Below the pieces are notes generated by a model that was given only the letters and a program-made list of their open reading frames with translations, searched no databases and was not told the origin of the DNA. Shown here in pieces: positions 22,201 through 30,668 of a stretch of 31,112 bases of DNA (the stretch's first letter is position 1; the number at the start of each line of letters is the position of its first letter). The stretch is from a virus: the IMG/VR virus record IMGVR_UViG_3300000176_000034, positions 1 to 31,112 of that record. One strand, written 5' to 3'. The position numbers and the translations under genes were made by a program.

Positions 22201-24868
22201 TTCGCAAGGTTCTACCGGTGCACAAGGCTCTACCGGCGCTACTGGTTCTCAAGGAACGCAAGGTCTAACTGGTGCTCAAGGCTCAATTGGATACCAAGGG
22301 TATCAAGGCTACCAAGGACCACAAGGCGTTATTGGACAAACTGGTTCAATCGGTCCGCAGGGATATCAAGGTGCAACCGGTCTTCAGGGCAATCAAGGCA
22401 ACCAAGGTTCAACTGGAGCGCAAGGAACTACTGGCTCCCAAGGTACAACTGGTTCGCAAGGAAATCAAGGTGCCACCGGGTCGCAAGGTACGCAAGGATA
22501 CCAAGGTTCAACTGGTGCGACTGGTGCACAGGGGACGCAAGGAATAACCGGCTCTCAAGGAAATCAAGGTTTCCAAGGTTCGGTTGGTGCCACTGGCTCG
22601 CAAGGAACGCAGGGATACCAAGGTCAAATTGGTGCAACTGGTGCCCAAGGTAATCAAGGATTCCAAGGTACAACCGGTGCCACCGGTGCGCAAGGCGTTC
22701 AAGGTTTCACTGGTTCACAGGGACCAATTGGTTATCAGGGTGCAATTGGTTATCAGGGTTACCAAGGCTCAACTGGTGCGCAAGGTAACCAAGGTTTCAC
22801 TGGAGTTCAAGGCCCTCAAGGGAATCAAGGGACGCAGGGTTTAACTGGGCCACAAGGTACGCAAGGTAATACTGGAACGCAAGGACCAACTGGTTACCAA
22901 GGACCTCAAGGGTCACAAGGCGCACAAGGGGCTCAGGGTTATGTCGGTGCACAAGGTGCAACCGGTAATCAAGGACCACAAGGTTACCAAGGACAACTTG
23001 GTTCACAGGGTCCACAAGGTTATGTTGGTACACAAGGTTCGTACGGACGTGGTTACAACGTAACTTCAAACACTTCTTACACAATTGCTGCAAGTGGAAT
23101 TTTTACCTTCTACACAAACTACACAGGTGCGTACGTACCGGGTTCAGTAATTGACGTTATTAGTGCTTCTACTTCTTATTACATGGGTGGAACAATCACC
23201 AATGTAGTGACCGACACAAGCATTACAGTTAACATCACAAGTTCATACGGAAGCGGCGCTTTTTCTGACTGGCAATTCACCATTGGTGGATACGGAAGTC
23301 TTGGAACTGGCTCTGGTACACAAGGGCCGCAAGGGACTCAAGGAGTTCAAGGGAATCAAGGTGTTCAAGGCGCCGGTTACCAAGGTGTTCAAGGCGCTAC
23401 TGGTTCTCAAGGACCTCAAGGTTACCAAGGAAATCAGGGTGCTGGCACTCAAGGAAATCAAGGTTACACAGGTCTTACTGGTGACCCGGGAATTGTTAAC
23501 CAATCCATTGCACCAACCAATACTGGAATTCTATGGATGGATACAACATCCACACCAACAATTGTTCAGGGGTACCAAGGAGTCCCCGGAACTCAAGGTT
23601 CAACCGGTTTACAAGGTCCTCAGGGAAATATTGGTGCGCAAGGAACACAAGGTAGTCAAGGTGCATCCGTCCAAGGGCCTCAAGGGTATCAAGGTGCACA
23701 AGGCGTATACGTATCAGCAAACGGTGTTGCACCAGTTGATACAACTCTTCTTTGGCTTGACAATTCTGCTTCAGGAAATGGAACGCAGGGACCACAGGGG
23801 TCTCAAGGGGCACAAGGGTATCAAGGCGCATACGGTGGACCTCAGGGAACTCAAGGGGCACAAGGCCGTCAAGGGGTTCAAGGGACGCAAGGCTATCAAG
23901 GACCAGCACCACTCGCCGCAATTGGAACGGTTACCGTTGCACCAACGCCACAAGTTACGGTTGGTAACTCTAACGGAACAGCAACATTTAATTTTGGATT
24001 AGTTCAAGGACCACAGGGTTACACCGGAGCCCAAGGGCCTCAAGGTTTTCAAGGAAATCAAGGTTCTACTGGTACCGCAGCATTTGTTGGAGCGCAAGGC
24101 CCACAAGGTTTTCAAGGGAATCAAGGATTTCAGGGGAATCAAGGGAATCAAGGATTTCAGGGCTACCAAGGTTTTCAAGGGACTCAAAGCGGAATCACAA
24201 TTGGAACAACGACAACGCTGGCTTCTGGTTCTCAGGCAACAGTTTCCAATTCAGGAACAGCGGGTGCATCCGTACTTAACTTTGGGCTACCTCAAGGTTA
24301 CCAAGGAAACCAAGCGGGAATCACCATTGGTACAACATCGACTGTTGCATATGGAGTTCAGGCTGCAGTATCAAACGTAGGTACTGCTGGCTCAGCAATT
24401 CTGAACTTCTCGCTACCTCAGGGACCTCAAGGTTATTCAGCAGCAACAACAAATGTTGCAATGAATGCACCGCTTGAGGCATTCCAAGTTGTTACTGCAG
24501 CGCCAACAGCAACTCAAACCATCTACCTTGGCGCTTCTTCAATTTGGTATTTCACTTCGAATTCTGCAAATACATTTGCATTAAACTTCTCCGCCGGTAT
24601 CGCTGGTTCTACAGTTCCTTTAAATACGCTTCTTGCAATTGGACAATCAATTGGTGTAACTGTTCTTGTTAAAAACGGTGCAACAACTTTGTATTATGCA
24701 ACTGGATTCCTAATTGATGGAAACGCCGTTACGCCTATTTGGCAAGGTGGAACGGGTGCGCCAACTGCTGCTGGAGCAGCGAATTCGGTTGACATCTATA
24801 ACTTCACCATATTAAAAACGGCTGCCAATACCTACACAGTTTTGGCCTCAACGAACTACTTTAAGTAA
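19274..24868 (+). CDS. Giant collagen-like tail fibre (1864 aa)
   Basis: Residues 1-160 repeat the anchor domain of the 668-aa fibre ([38 protein letters not shown]). Then come two uninterrupted Gly-X-Y blocks (123 and 135 triplets), separated by a domain of the NGIYLV/GDYVF type (nt 20882-21325) and a TNF/C1q-like beta-domain (nt 21350-21815). After the second block: a small beta-domain, further short Gly-X-Y runs, two P-x-DT-LWLD modules, three beta-modules ending LNFGLPQG, and a C-terminal domain of about 135 residues shared with the 922-aa fibre. The fold would be a trimeric collagen rod with bead-like domains. The start is a GTG without ribosome binding site, overlapping a short ORF. Collagen-like phage fibres are well known; this is a large one. 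Confidence 0.92.
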   Translation: MSRVAYSQNSYVGAAPNAYLYTAIGSSDTTIVLTNTTGGWSGLGTNGFYLAIDFGNAAEEKIYVPAGSYNWTGLTVTLTGVTRGIDGTVAEPHSINAIVVPIITAIDIAEANAAVWNTIGKVQSQGDLIIGSQANQFSRLPIGPQGKFLASDGTTAYWATGGYQGTQGAQGYQGQTGPQGTQGVTGSQGQQGYQGSQGSQGNQGLTGNTGPQGNQGNTGSQGSTGLQGPQGNTGSTGSQGAQGYQGSTGSTGPQGSTGSQGSTGSQGSTGSQGSTGAQGSTGAQGSTGTQGSTGPQGLTGSQGSTGAQGPIGSTGSQGAQGSQGNQGLTGSTGAQGVQGTQGSTGTQGSTGAQGSQGFQGSTGSQGATGSQGAQGYQGFQGVTGATGVQGTQGSTGSTGAQGLTGPQGSQGYQGATGVQGLTGTQGATGAQGNQGFQGTQGTTGSQGATGSQGATGPQGSQGLQGTTGSQGATGLQGPQGYQGSTGSQGSTGYQGATGSQGATGSQGYQGYQGQTGPQGVTGLQGPQGVQGAASSLNAHAAVVAVDYSGVTNSGVYVAGTLGADGGYGIGATLTASANGVLTIDGVNPAVGQRVLVNNQTPQTRNGIYLVTNSGGTSAKWILTRASDYDNSNQGEVSVGDYVFCTNGTLYAGTTWTQIDYGSLSDLSIIIGTDNIHFAETGGIGPQGYQGPQGVGGAHGYYGSFWDTTTQSAAVVNTAYDINLNSFGDTSGISLTTPNIIIASPGVYNVQFSAQFIRNSGGTGNAYVWINQNGTDVAASAGDVQLAGNNYAIIQSWNYLITTTTANEYVKFRWATTDLSIKIVTLAATSFAPLTPSMIVTVQQVMYTETGAQGAQGPQGGQGAQGSNGAQGFQGISGTNGTQGAAGAQGATGSQGAQGAQGSIGSQGATGSQGQQGAQGFTGSQGAIGYQGYQGATGSQGSQGYQGSTGSQGNQGNQGATGTTGAQGSQGSQGQTGSQGSTGAQGSTGATGSQGTQGLTGAQGSIGYQGYQGYQGPQGVIGQTGSIGPQGYQGATGLQGNQGNQGSTGAQGTTGSQGTTGSQGNQGATGSQGTQGYQGSTGATGAQGTQGITGSQGNQGFQGSVGATGSQGTQGYQGQIGATGAQGNQGFQGTTGATGAQGVQGFTGSQGPIGYQGAIGYQGYQGSTGAQGNQGFTGVQGPQGNQGTQGLTGPQGTQGNTGTQGPTGYQGPQGSQGAQGAQGYVGAQGATGNQGPQGYQGQLGSQGPQGYVGTQGSYGRGYNVTSNTSYTIAASGIFTFYTNYTGAYVPGSVIDVISASTSYYMGGTITNVVTDTSITVNITSSYGSGAFSDWQFTIGGYGSLGTGSGTQGPQGTQGVQGNQGVQGAGYQGVQGATGSQGPQGYQGNQGAGTQGNQGYTGLTGDPGIVNQSIAPTNTGILWMDTTSTPTIVQGYQGVPGTQGSTGLQGPQGNIGAQGTQGSQGASVQGPQGYQGAQGVYVSANGVAPVDTTLLWLDNSASGNGTQGPQGSQGAQGYQGAYGGPQGTQGAQGRQGVQGTQGYQGPAPLAAIGTVTVAPTPQVTVGNSNGTATFNFGLVQGPQGYTGAQGPQGFQGNQGSTGTAAFVGAQGPQGFQGNQGFQGNQGNQGFQGYQGFQGTQSGITIGTTTTLASGSQATVSNSGTAGASVLNFGLPQGYQGNQAGITIGTTSTVAYGVQAAVSNVGTAGSAILNFSLPQGPQGYSAATTNVAMNAPLEAFQVVTAAPTATQTIYLGASSIWYFTSNSANTFALNFSAGIAGSTVPLNTLLAIGQSIGVTVLVKNGATTLYYATGFLIDGNAVTPIWQGGTGAPTAAGAANSVDIYNFTILKTAANTYTVLASTNYFK
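19757..20863 (+). repeat. Collagen-like Gly-X-Y block 1 (123 triplets)
   Basis: The block encodes 369 residues of unbroken Gly-X-Y. X is mostly Ser, Ala, Thr, Tyr, Asn or Phe; Y is mostly Gln or Thr. Pro is rare and confined mainly to X. GSTGSQ units recur, with codon variation. Confidence 0.95.
21821..23035 (+). repeat. Collagen-like Gly-X-Y block 2 (135 triplets)
   Basis: The block encodes 405 residues of unbroken Gly-X-Y with the same Gln/Thr-rich Y position. GYQ triplets are frequent, including runs such as [10 protein letters not shown]. Confidence 0.95.
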
Positions 24869-24870
24869 TC

Positions 24871-25857
24871 ATGCCATTAGCGTCAACTAGCGGTTCATCA
24901 TCACAAGGATTTGGATTTCTTAAAACGTTTCACAAAATCCTTGCTGACAACTTCACCCGCTCTGCAACTCAAGGTGGCCTAGGAACATCAACTAATGGTG
25001 CTACATGGAACTCTATAACCGGAACTTGGTACGTAAACTCAAACAATCAAGCCCAATCAGATGCAACCTCAACTGTATATCCGGTTTCTGCAATAGATGT
25101 AAACTCTTTTAATCAAACCGCCAGTGCAGTTGTTTCAGAGGGAACCGGAGTAGCCGTTTGGGTATCAGCACTAGGAACTTCTTGGTACGCTGCAACAAGT
25201 TACAATGTAAATAGCACGTATGCGTGCAATCCATATTCTTGCAACTGCAGCAATTGTTGCCAGACTTGCAACGTTTCGTGTAATTGCGTTACTACGCCGT
25301 GCACGCAATCTTGTGTAACCTCTCCACAAACCTGTTCGGGTGGAGGCACGTCGTGCTCTGGTGGTGGCTGCAACTGCACTGCTTATGGTGAAAAAGGTGC
25401 TGCGTACTGCTGTGGAAGCGACCCTCTTGTTTGCGTTGACATTCCACCAACTTGTACCGGTGGAGGCACTACCTGTACCTGCACCGGTGGGGGTACTTCG
25501 TGTGACACTTGTGCGGTTCCCTGTAATTGCGTTTCTTGCAATTGTTCTACTTGTTACCAATCTTGTGGTTCTGTTAATTATTACATGAGAATTTTGCAAA
25601 ATTTAAGTGGTGTAGTTAGTACTGTTACAAATGATGTTTCTCTTAGTAGTCAAGCCGTAGCGATTAAAGTGCAGGCAAATGCTGATTCTGGCTCAATTAT
25701 TGCCACCGCTTACTCTGACACTGGGTTTTCAACAGTTTTGGGAACGGCAAATTTTTCACCAACAATTGGGCTTCAGAGTCAATACGCTGGTATAGTAAAA
25801 GCACCTACTAGCAATAGCCAAGGTTCAACAATCACCAGTTTCCGAGCGCAGGTATAA
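24871..25857 (+). CDS. Virion protein with 28-cysteine insert (328 aa)
   Basis: ATG at 24871 follows the fibre stop by 2 bases. Residues 20-110 (HKILADNFTR, GGLGTSTNGATWNSITGTWY) and 235-328 (YYMRILQNLSG, AVAIKVQANADSG) look like two halves of one beta-sandwich, similar to laminin/concanavalin-type domains in phage tail proteins. Residues 119-232 interrupt it with 28 Cys in 114 residues, arranged as CNC, CC, CSGGG and CTGGGT units. The insert could be a disulfide-rich or metal-binding knob at the virion surface. It is the first of several structural genes between the two largest fibres. No family with certain function was recognised. Confidence 0.82.
   Translation: MPLASTSGSSSQGFGFLKTFHKILADNFTRSATQGGLGTSTNGATWNSITGTWYVNSNNQAQSDATSTVYPVSAIDVNSFNQTASAVVSEGTGVAVWVSALGTSWYAATSYNVNSTYACNPYSCNCSNCCQTCNVSCNCVTTPCTQSCVTSPQTCSGGGTSCSGGGCNCTAYGEKGAAYCCGSDPLVCVDIPPTCTGGGTTCTCTGGGTSCDTCAVPCNCVSCNCSTCYQSCGSVNYYMRILQNLSGVVSTVTNDVSLSSQAVAIKVQANADSGSIIATAYSDTGFSTVLGTANFSPTIGLQSQYAGIVKAPTSNSQGSTITSFRAQV
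25225..25566 (+). other. Cysteine-rich insert region (28 Cys in 114 aa)
   Basis: It runs from Cys119 to Cys232 of the 328-aa protein. It contains two related CxGGGTxC sub-repeats (around 25336 and 25456), suggesting internal duplication. The flanking sequence on both sides is normal beta-sandwich composition with no cysteine. Confidence 0.9.
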
Positions 25858-25859
25858 AA

Positions 25860-26126
25860 ATGACAAACGAAGCAGCAAGTGAGCGACCAGCAAGACCTTG
25901 GGATTTGTGGAATAAAAACATTGGTCGTGTGGCTACGGTTGTTGCAGATGAGCGTTTTGAAATTTGCAAAGCCTGTCCTAACTATGTTTCCCTAACCCAC
26001 CAATGCACCGAATGCGGTTGCATTATGAATGCCAAGGTGAAACTTCCAAATGCTTCTTGCCCAATTGGAAAATGGTCCGCAGTAAGTATTTCTTACAAAA
26101 CCGATGACACAAAGAAAGACCAATAA
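25860..26126 (+). CDS. Zinc-ribbon protein (DUF6171-like, 88 aa)
   Basis: The product has the pattern FEICKACPNYV, then QCTECGCIMNAKVKLPN and CPIGKW. The four or five Cys make a CxxC...CxxCxC ribbon that probably binds zinc. Near-identical small proteins (ICKACP...CxxCGCxM...CPIGKW) are common in cyanophages and other T4-like phages, where they lie among structural genes. No role is established. Start is the ATG at 25860 just past the previous stop; its TAA overlaps the next start (TAATG). Confidence 0.82.
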   Translation: MTNEAASERPARPWDLWNKNIGRVATVVADERFEICKACPNYVSLTHQCTECGCIMNAKVKLPNASCPIGKWSAVSISYKTDDTKKDQ

Positions 26127-26740
26127 TGTCAACACTTAATGCTCCTCAAAATCTTCAAGTCTTCCCATCTAATAATGCACTAATTGTAAATTGGCTTCCA
26201 ATTGTTGACCCATCTTTGGGGGGATACAGCATCTCAATAACTGATGAAGCGGGAACGCTTAAAAGCATTGCAATTACCAAGGACTCAACATCTATTTCTA
26301 TTGATAATTTGACCAATGGAGAAAAATACTCTATTTCTATCGCATCTGTAACGGATGAAGGCATTGGTGAATACTCAATTCCGGTTGTTGGGGTTCCAGA
26401 CAATACTCGCCCAGTAGAACCACCGCAAGTAAATACTTCAACATCGCCTGAGCCATTAACACCACAGGCAGTGCCACCAGTAAAACTTGCAATGGTAATT
26501 GATGGTGAAGTGGTTGACGTTTTGTTTACTGATGAGCGACTGGCTGCAATTTTTCTAAGCGCCCCAACCGTTGTAGACGTTACTGACGCAACCTCGGAAG
26601 TAAAGGCTGGCTACTTGTTTGATGCTAAAACCAGAATGTTTTCTATACCGCCAATTAGCATTGACACAACAAATCTCACGGGTGAATTAAATAATTTGGC
26701 GCCCATGGGAACACCAAATATTCCACCAACAGTTAACTAA
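26126..26740 (+). CDS. FN3 protein with fibre-accessory domain (204 aa)
   Basis: The start is the ATG of a TAATG overlap. Residues about 5-90 are one fibronectin-III domain (PQNLQVFPSNNALIVNWLPI, GEKYSISIASVTDEGIGEYS). A Pro/Thr-rich linker follows. Residues about 125-190 (LAMVIDGEVVDVLFTDERL, TVVDVTDATS, GYLFDAKTRMFSIPP) match the short accessory domain of the proteins at 17672 and 26740. FN3 domains in phages often bind surface carbohydrate, and here the domain may link fibre parts. The stop overlaps the next gene (TAATG). Confidence 0.8.
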   Translation: MSTLNAPQNLQVFPSNNALIVNWLPIVDPSLGGYSISITDEAGTLKSIAITKDSTSISIDNLTNGEKYSISIASVTDEGIGEYSIPVVGVPDNTRPVEPPQVNTSTSPEPLTPQAVPPVKLAMVIDGEVVDVLFTDERLAAIFLSAPTVVDVTDATSEVKAGYLFDAKTRMFSIPPISIDTTNLTGELNNLAPMGTPNIPPTVN

Positions 26741-26967
26741 TGCCCGAAACAATGCCCCCGGTCCCAGAGATTGCCAAATTAGTAAAAGTGGCAATAATTA
26801 TTGACAACGTTGTTCAGGCAACAATGTTTCTTAAGCCCGAATTAGCACTTAAGTTTCTTTCGGGTAGTCCACTTTCTTGCGTCAATATATCTGCACCAAA
26901 TGGTGCACAATTGGCTACGGGCGGGGACATTTATGACCCAACAACAGGAAAATTCACAACCCCTTAA
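26740..26967 (+). CDS. Small fibre-accessory protein (75 aa)
   Basis: The start overlaps the previous stop (TAATG). The product has LVKVAIIIDNVVQATMFLKP, LSCVNISAPNG and a closing DIYDPTTGKFTTP. It is a stand-alone version of the C-terminal domain of the protein just upstream and resembles the protein at 17672. The two adjacent genes probably arose by duplication of that domain. Function is inferred only from location among fibres. Confidence 0.75.
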   Translation: MPETMPPVPEIAKLVKVAIIIDNVVQATMFLKPELALKFLSGSPLSCVNISAPNGAQLATGGDIYDPTTGKFTTP

Positions 26968-26975
26968 GGTTTAAA

Positions 26976-27851
26976 ATGGCTACTGTAACTCATTTATATT
27001 CTGACCCTAACGAGATTTACGACCCTGCAAACAAAAATTGTAAATCGCTTTACTATGAATTAATTGACAAAGGACCAACTGTTCCATTCGAAATTGGAAA
27101 ACCACTTTTTTCTGCAACCGGAGAAAGCGCAACGGACCTTTTTACCAAAATGTTTGGTGGAATTGGTGGAAAAGAAGAAGAACTTATTGTTATTCACTTT
27201 GAGGCAAAAAAAGATTTCAATGGTGACCTTTCTTTTCCTTTGGAAATAATGACCAAAATGAACGGCAATTTTCTTTTTGTTGGAGAAATGAAACCCCATT
27301 ATTCAACTGGAAGCAAAACAAAAGTAACTTCTTTTAAAGATGACCTTTCTAGTTATGAAGACCCAATTCAGCCCTCAAACAGACCCGGCGGCGCTTTCTA
27401 CCACAATGAAGGTCAAGTATTTATTGCTGGAGTTTTGACATTTAAAGACTCAAATGATTATTACCAATTCATGCAAACAATTTCTCAAACAGCAATTGCT
27501 GCAATTAAAACATTTGATACAGAAGGAAAATTAGGGGAAGTGGGTACGTCAGAGCCGTATTCAGGAATTTTTTCTCACGTGGGTACGCCAGAAATTAAAA
27601 AAATAGGTGGTTGGCAGGGTTGGGATAATCCTCATCCGCTACAAAAAGAAACTACAAAAGTTCGTGCCCTATTTTCTTTTGCAATAAATGTAAACAATGA
27701 TTTAACCCCTTTCTTCAAAGTTGACCTTTGCGATGAGCCAATCCCAGTGGGCTCTTTGGCGGTTGACGGGGTTTATGTAGACGTACCAACCTTTAGGCGC
27801 CAGTTCTCAGAGCAAATGGTTACTTTTGCTTTGGACTTTCTTCAAGCCTAA
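26976..27851 (+). CDS. Unrecognised protein in the fibre module (291 aa)
   Basis: ATG at 26976 has a modest AAGG 7 bases upstream. The product is not low-complexity: it has mixed alpha/beta composition with segments such as LYSDPNEIYDPANKNCKSLY, EEELIVIHFEAKKDF, PGGAFYHNEGQVFIAGVLTF and GGWQGWDNPHPLQ. I see no signal peptide, membrane helix or catalytic motif that I recognise. The codon use is somewhat more AT-rich than the fibres around it. It might be a structural or host-interaction protein unique to this phage group. It is the last gene before the promoter region of the 922-aa fibre. Confidence 0.75.
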   Translation: MATVTHLYSDPNEIYDPANKNCKSLYYELIDKGPTVPFEIGKPLFSATGESATDLFTKMFGGIGGKEEELIVIHFEAKKDFNGDLSFPLEIMTKMNGNFLFVGEMKPHYSTGSKTKVTSFKDDLSSYEDPIQPSNRPGGAFYHNEGQVFIAGVLTFKDSNDYYQFMQTISQTAIAAIKTFDTEGKLGEVGTSEPYSGIFSHVGTPEIKKIGGWQGWDNPHPLQKETTKVRALFSFAINVNNDLTPFFKVDLCDEPIPVGSLAVDGVYVDVPTFRRQFSEQMVTFALDFLQA

Positions 27852-27899
27852 ATAAATACCGGTTTATGCCCTAGAATAATGGTTTAGGAAGGACTGTCA

Positions 27900-30668
27900 A
27901 TGGCTCAACTGAAATATTGGAACGGTTCGACATGGGTAACTGCCGTTGTCGGTTCTCAGGGCTATCAGGGAGTCCAAGGTGCAAATGGAGCCCAAGGGCA
28001 ACAAGGTTTTCAAGGCTACCAAGGGAATCAAGGCGTAATCAGCACCAGCAATGGAGTGCCGCCTACAGATACATCAGTTCTTTGGTATGACGCAACCGCA
28101 ACTTCAACAGTTGGAGTAGCAAACGCAACGCCCGGCGGTGTTGTTTATGGAGCGGCCGATGGAACTGGATTAACAACAGCATCTGGAACCTCTGGCTCTT
28201 TCCTTATGTCTTATGGAAACGTAGCAAATGGTGGGCCTGAGTTTATTCAGTTAAACGTTCATGAACCGGTAAACGTTGCCACTACAGGAAGCAATATTCC
28301 TGCAACATACACTCTTGGAAATGCTTTAACAAGTACTGGAAACAATACTAACGATTATCCAGTTTGGGCAGACCTTCTTACAATCACCGCAACTGGTGCT
28401 TTTTACGTTGACGGAATTCTTATTAACGCTGGAGACCGTGTTCTTTTTAAAGACCAAACTAACGCAGCGTCAAATGGAATTTGGCTATGCACAACTGCTG
28501 GCTCCGTTGGGGTAAGTGCTGTTTTTTGTAGAGATAATGATGGCGACACAATTTCAAAACTTGCAGCGGCGACTGTCTCTGTTTATAACGGAGCACTTAA
28601 TGGTGGCTCTACGTGGCAAACAACGCTTTCCAATTCTGGTGTTCTTGGAACAACAGGAATTTATTTTACCCTTTCAGTTACTAGCGCTACAGGTGTTGGT
28701 ACCGCAGGTCAATTGCTTATGTCTTATGGAGGAACTGGTCAGGCAGGGCCTAACTGGGTTTCTTTTGGGGTTCACGAACCAGTAAGTGCTGCCTCAACAA
28801 CAAATGTTGCTGGAACATATACGGTTGGTGCAAACACCTCTCTTGACCCTGCGCAAGCATCCGATACTTTTGTAACAACGGCAACAGGAACCCTAGTAAT
28901 AGATGGTTATACGGTTCAAACTGGCGACCGCATTTTATTAAAAGACCAATTAAATGGCGCTCAAAATGGAATCTGGCTTATCACCACTGCAGGTTCTAGT
29001 GGCATTGCAACTTCAATGGTCCGTGACAATGATGCAAATACTTTTTTTAAATTAGCCGCATCTATTGTTCAAGTTCGTCAAGGCAATTCAAATAGTGGCT
29101 CAGTATGGACTTGCTCATCTTCCTCTACGGGGACCATGGGGATAACACCAATTAATTTTTCTTATAACGTTTCAGCAATTGGTGGCTATGGTCAAGCAGG
29201 GCAATTGCTTATGTCATATGGAGTTCCCGGTATTAATGGACCGCCGCAATATATTCAATACAATGTCCATGAACCCGTCCAAGTTGCAACAACCGGAAAT
29301 AATATTTTTGGAACATATTCAAACAACACCCCGGGCTCGGTAACCAACGACTCTACATTTGTAGTATCAGCAACTGGTCCATTAGTAATTGATGGATATA
29401 CGGTACAAATTGGTGACCGCATTCTTATAAAAGACCAGACAATTGCATTCCAAAATGGTGTCTATGTATGTACAACTCAGGGTGTCTATGGAATTAATGC
29501 AGCATTTGTAAGAGACAATGACGTTGACACTACAAACAAGTTGGCGGCTTCCGTAGTTCAAATTCTTCAAGGAAATCAAAACGGTGGAACAGTCTGGTTT
29601 TGTTCTTCTAAGTCAACCGACACAATGGGAACAACTGCAGTCAACTTTTCTAAGCCCCTAACATCTTCAACAACAGGAACTTCTTCCCAATTGTTAGCGT
29701 CTGGCGGACCATCTTCTTCCGCTGGTTTCTACCAGTTTGGTTCTCACCCAGTTGTACAGGTTTCTTCAACGGGAACCAACATTGTTGGAACGTACGCAGT
29801 CGGCGCAAATACAACAAACGATGTAGGAACTGCATCTGACACATTCACCATCACTGCCACCGGAGCGTTTGTTTTGGATGGGTACACGGTCGGTCTTGGT
29901 GACCGAATCTTGCTAAAAGACCAAACTGCTGGTCTCCAAAACGGCGTCTACAAGTGCACAACCTACGGAACAACTGGTGTTTCAGCAGTATTCGTTCGTG
30001 ACTTTGACGCCAATACAATTGGAAAATTAGCCGCCGGAAACTTCTCAATCCTTCAAGGGTCATCATACGGAGGAACAACTTGGTACTGCACCAATAAAAC
30101 AACCGACACCCTTGGAACTACAGCGATTACGTTTAGTAACCCAATTTTTGCAACCAACACCCCAACGGCTAACCAAGTTTTGGCCGCAAACGCATCTGGT
30201 GTCGCTACATGGCAAAGTGCCCCTGCGGTTTCTACTATTTCTACCAATACCGTATTTACGGCTCCGCTTGAAGCAATACGCTACTCAACTAGTGCAATCG
30301 CATCGTCTCAAAGCATTTACGCATCCCTAGGCTCTGTTTGGTTCTACAACGCAGCGGCAACAGCAAACTGGACGCTTAACATAACTGGTAGTTCTACCCC
30401 GACAACGCTTAACTCAATTCTTGGAGTTAACCAATCAATTACCATTGCGGTAATGGTTCTTCAGGGTGGAACCGCTTGGTATAACTCCGCAATACAAATT
30501 GACGGTAACGCAATCACCACAACTGCGGGAACATACGGAATTGTTTATTGGTCTGGTGGAACTGCGCCAACATCTGGAAACGCTAACCAAATTGACGTTT
30601 ACAACTACACAATTATTAAAACCGCATCAAACTTCTACACAGTTCTTGCAGGATTGACTAAGTTCTAA
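27900..30668 (+). CDS. Repetitive tail fibre (922 aa)
   Basis: ATG at 27900 follows AGGAAGGA by 6 bases; TAGAAT at 27872 may be a -10. The product opens MAQLKYWNGSTWVTAVVG, has a short Gly-X-Gln run, one P-x-DT-VLWYD module, then four tandem copies of a repeat of about 155-170 residues. The repeat core is VIDGYTVQTGDRILLKDQ, then NGIWLITTAG and a VRDNDAN segment. The C-terminal 140 residues (TAPLEAIRYST to TVLAGLTKF) match the C-terminus of the 1864-aa fibre. That C-terminal domain is widespread at fibre ends in aquatic phages and is likely a trimer tip. Stop overlaps next start (TAATG). Confidence 0.9.
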   Translation: MAQLKYWNGSTWVTAVVGSQGYQGVQGANGAQGQQGFQGYQGNQGVISTSNGVPPTDTSVLWYDATATSTVGVANATPGGVVYGAADGTGLTTASGTSGSFLMSYGNVANGGPEFIQLNVHEPVNVATTGSNIPATYTLGNALTSTGNNTNDYPVWADLLTITATGAFYVDGILINAGDRVLFKDQTNAASNGIWLCTTAGSVGVSAVFCRDNDGDTISKLAAATVSVYNGALNGGSTWQTTLSNSGVLGTTGIYFTLSVTSATGVGTAGQLLMSYGGTGQAGPNWVSFGVHEPVSAASTTNVAGTYTVGANTSLDPAQASDTFVTTATGTLVIDGYTVQTGDRILLKDQLNGAQNGIWLITTAGSSGIATSMVRDNDANTFFKLAASIVQVRQGNSNSGSVWTCSSSSTGTMGITPINFSYNVSAIGGYGQAGQLLMSYGVPGINGPPQYIQYNVHEPVQVATTGNNIFGTYSNNTPGSVTNDSTFVVSATGPLVIDGYTVQIGDRILIKDQTIAFQNGVYVCTTQGVYGINAAFVRDNDVDTTNKLAASVVQILQGNQNGGTVWFCSSKSTDTMGTTAVNFSKPLTSSTTGTSSQLLASGGPSSSAGFYQFGSHPVVQVSSTGTNIVGTYAVGANTTNDVGTASDTFTITATGAFVLDGYTVGLGDRILLKDQTAGLQNGVYKCTTYGTTGVSAVFVRDFDANTIGKLAAGNFSILQGSSYGGTTWYCTNKTTDTLGTTAITFSNPIFATNTPTANQVLAANASGVATWQSAPAVSTISTNTVFTAPLEAIRYSTSAIASSQSIYASLGSVWFYNAAATANWTLNITGSSTPTTLNSILGVNQSITIAVMVLQGGTAWYNSAIQIDGNAITTTAGTYGIVYWSGGTAPTSGNANQIDVYNYTIIKTASNFYTVLAGLTKF
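28194..30143 (+). repeat. Four tandem fibre repeats (GDRILLKDQ type)
   Basis: Units at 28194-28706, 28707-29198, 29199-29681 and 29682-30143. Each starts with a LLMSYG-like strand, then an EPV or HPV segment, the GDRxLxKDQ loop and an NGxY/W strand. They are diverged at DNA level, so the duplication is old or under diversifying change. Confidence 0.85.

Noticed and set aside
19757-23035. Tandem DNA repeats considered as a CRISPR array or satellite
   Set aside because: The periodicity is 9 bases, in frame, and encodes Gly-X-Y; there are no unique spacers.
21276-25599. Long antisense reading frames opposite the fibre genes
   Set aside because: They mirror the repetitive Gly-X-Gln or Cys-rich coding sequence, have low-complexity translations and no ribosome sites.
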